Of a stretch of DNA of 5,797 nucleotides, positions 5,695 to 5,797 are shown piece by piece. The stretch comes from Pyrodictiaceae archaeon (GTDB taxonomy: Archaea; Thermoproteota; Thermoprotei_A; Sulfolobales; Pyrodictiaceae). The translations under genes and the position numbers were made by a program. A model generated the notes under the pieces. The model worked only from the letters and a program-made list of their open reading frames with translations, was not told where the DNA came from and searched no databases. Numbering within the stretch: the first letter of the stretch is position 1; each line of letters begins with the position of its first letter. The stretch is from NCBI GenBank assembly GCA_027043685.1, contig JALUFI010000057.1:1-5797 (forward strand). The letters are read 5' to 3'.

Positions 5695-5772
5695 TGGCGC
5701 CGCGGCCGGGATTTGAACCCGGGTCACGGGCTTGACAGGCCCGCATACTGGGCCAGGCTATACTACCGCGGC
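5695..5772 (-). tRNA. tRNA-Asp (anticodon GTC), CCA encoded
   Basis: The minus strand folds into a complete cloverleaf. The acceptor stem is GCCGCGG (5772-5766) with CCGCGGC (5705-5699); the D arm has GG in its loop; the anticodon stem CGGGC/GCCCG (5743-5739 and 5731-5727) encloses the loop CTGTCAA with anticodon GTC at 5736-5734; a 4-nt variable loop follows; and the T stem CCGGG/CCCGG encloses TTCAAAT. The discriminator is G (5698), the identity base expected for aspartate, and CCA is encoded at 5697-5695. There is no intron. Only 25 bp of upstream sequence is in the window, so the promoter cannot be seen. Confidence 0.97.
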
Positions 5773-5797
5773 ACCATGTAGCCGGCGGCCAGGCGGC

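Noticed and set aside
5695..5772. Intron or att-site duplication in tRNA-Asp
   Set aside because: The cloverleaf is continuous without an insertion, and no copy of its 3' end is seen elsewhere in the window.

Overview
The window looks like the chromosome of a hyperthermophilic crenarchaeon. It is very GC-rich, isoleucine is often ATA and arginine often AGG, genes start at TTG or GTG behind a GGTGA-type Shine-Dalgarno (SD) sequence, promoters carry archaeal TATA-like boxes, and there is a small VapBC module of a type common in Crenarchaeota. The Desulfurococcales/Pyrodictiaceae are a reasonable guess from GC content and codon style, but this is inference and not demonstrated.

Layout. Positions 1-3536 (minus strand) hold a tight three-gene operon, read from right to left. 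First is an AMP-forming acyl-CoA synthetase of the acetyl-CoA synthetase family (3536-1584), then subunit A (1573-737) and subunit B (715 to beyond the window start) of a family I CoA-transferase related to glutaconate CoA-transferase (GctAB) and IpdAB. An intergenic region of about 220 bp (3537-3757) carries the operon promoter and a perfect 9+1+9 bp palindrome at the expected transcription start. On the plus strand follows an HtpX-like M48 membrane metalloprotease (3758-4915). After a GC-rich gap with short inverted repeats comes a vapBC toxin-antitoxin operon (5032-5665), whose promoter is overlaid by a near-perfect 23-bp palindrome. The window ends with tRNA-Asp(GTC) on the minus strand (5772-5695), with CCA encoded.

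How the genes work together. The synthetase would activate a free carboxylic acid to its acyl-CoA with ATP, and the CoA-transferase pair would move CoA between acids (or, if IpdAB-like, cleave a ring-derived acyl-CoA). The synthetase is probably not a strict acetate enzyme: all four positions that shape the acetyl pocket in characterised Acs differ from the bacterial residues, including the gating Trp, which is Gly402. A larger or branched acid (peptide-derived acids, 4-hydroxybutyrate and the like) is therefore more likely. The protease and the toxin-antitoxin pair are separate stress or housekeeping units.

Most notable points: the natural Trp-to-Gly acyl pocket in an operon with a CoA-transferase, and two independent palindromic candidate operators placed on predicted start sites. 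I see no CRISPR array, insertion sequence or obviously new multi-gene system.
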